Of a stretch of 64,000 nt of DNA, positions 63,764 to 64,000 are shown one piece after another; position 1 is the stretch's first letter, and each line of letters opens with the position of its first letter. The stretch spans positions 62,001 through 126,000 of the forward strand of contig NZ_CP151633.1 in NCBI RefSeq assembly GCF_038397715.1. Reading direction: 5' to 3'. Origin of the DNA: Microbacterium sp. LWO14-1.2. GTDB lineage: Bacteria; Actinomycetota; Actinomycetes; Actinomycetales; Microbacteriaceae. A program made the translations under genes and the position numbers. The notes beneath the pieces were generated by a model that saw nothing but the letters and a program-made list of their open reading frames with translations, ran no database searches and was not told the origin of the DNA.

Positions 63764-64000
63764 TTGATCACCTCGACGGAGAGAATGTCCTGACGGACGG
63801 CGAGAAGCTTGATCTGCTCCGTCGATCCCTGCGCGGGGACCGAGAAGAACAGCTGGAATTCGTACTTGGTCGTCACGCCCTTGGCGGACTCGGTGACACC
63901 CGTCAGCGCCTTGGCCTGAGCGTTGTCGCCGAAGCGGATCACGGCGTCCGCGGAAGTCGGCGTCACGCTCTCGGTGTCGATGAGCGACACGCTCACGATC
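63760..64000 (-). CDS. hypothetical protein (5' end missing)
   Basis: The last 80 codons of a gene that continues past the right edge. It reads ...SVSLIDTESVTPTSADAVIRFGDNAQAKALTGVTESAKGVTTKYEFQLFFSVPAQGSTEQIKLLAVRQDILSVEVIK. Beta-rich and soluble; I do not recognise it. The 3' end overlaps the thioredoxin-like gene by four bases, so they are in one operon. A GTG inside the visible part is not likely to be the start. Confidence 0.7.
   Translation of the reverse strand, partial: IVSVSLIDTESVTPTSADAVIRFGDNAQAKALTGVTESAKGVTTKYEFQLFFSVPAQGSTEQIKLLAVRQDILSVEVIK

Overview
The window is high-GC, gene-dense actinobacterial DNA that reads as the core chromosome of a Microbacterium-like member of the Microbacteriaceae. 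The grounds are GC-rich third codon positions throughout, frequent GTG starts, many TANNNT elements 6-8 nt before start codons (leaderless transcription), GatCAB, the GlgE glucan pathway, a PII-like Fe-S ferrochelatase tail, and small protein families I associate with this group (DUF7882, DUF6458, DUF6993, DUF2017). I count about 63 protein genes and 3 tRNA genes. No gene-free stretch exceeds about 220 bp. I see no insertion sequence, prophage, integrase, CRISPR array, rRNA or replication origin. Both ends cut a gene: an SF2 helicase at 1 and an unidentified coding region at 64000.

Layout. 1-4917: helicase (partial), SGNH hydrolase, TrmH-family methyltransferase, sirtuin and histidine phosphatase. 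4949-15703: a branched-chain amino acid / isovaleryl-CoA catabolic supercluster, made of citE-like lyase, MaoC hydratase, acyl-CoA dehydrogenase, biotin-dependent carboxylase alpha and beta, a divergent TetR, the branched-chain 2-oxoacid dehydrogenase (E2, E1beta, E1alpha) and a divergent Lrp/AsnC. From memory the order mirrors the Mycobacterium tuberculosis Rv2495c-Rv2506 block. 15675-20354: hydrolase, exonuclease, AraC regulator, DUF7882, DUF6458, a CAU tRNA, gamma-carbonic anhydrase and Dps. 20431-31228: amidohydrolase/PaiB pair, Nei glycosylase, RpiB, ferrochelatase, PepN, then an overlapping MscS - truncated globin - FAD dehydrogenase operon. 31292-36830: hypothetical, two hot-dog thioesterases, EttA, lipoprotein, SSB paralogue and a small protein behind a LexA-like box. 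36845-41727: tRNA-Arg, Orn, tRNA-His, a CopB-type copper ATPase behind a near-certain CsoR operator, LysE exporter, and an overlapping metallopeptidase-ClpS-DUF2017 unit. 41731-47308: P-loop kinase, GerW-like protein, DinB, GatCAB. 47377-56235: acyl-CoA ligase, DEAD RNA helicase, GNAT, LigA, MnmA, cysteine desulfurase. 56345-64000: GlgX-GlgE-GlgB, YbbN-like thioredoxin and a partial gene.

How the genes work together. The clearest system is oxidation of branched-chain oxoacids: BkdABC makes isovaleryl-CoA and related esters, the FadE-type dehydrogenase desaturates them, the AccA/AccD pair carboxylates the product, and the MaoC and CitE-like enzymes hydrate and cleave it. A TetR with its own operator palindrome and an Lrp-type regulator with phased inverted repeats each face one half of the pathway. 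The second clear system is cytosolic alpha-glucan synthesis and turnover (GlgE, GlgB, GlgX). MnmA and the cysteine desulfurase form a tRNA 2-thiouridylation pair. GatCAB supplies Asn/Gln-tRNA amidation.

I found no wholly novel multi-gene system. The best leads are the LexA-box/89-aa protein/SSB-paralogue neighbourhood, a symmetric bidirectional promoter at 31964-31970, stop codons embedded in promoters, the globin-MscS-dehydrogenase operon, and several conserved genes without known function.
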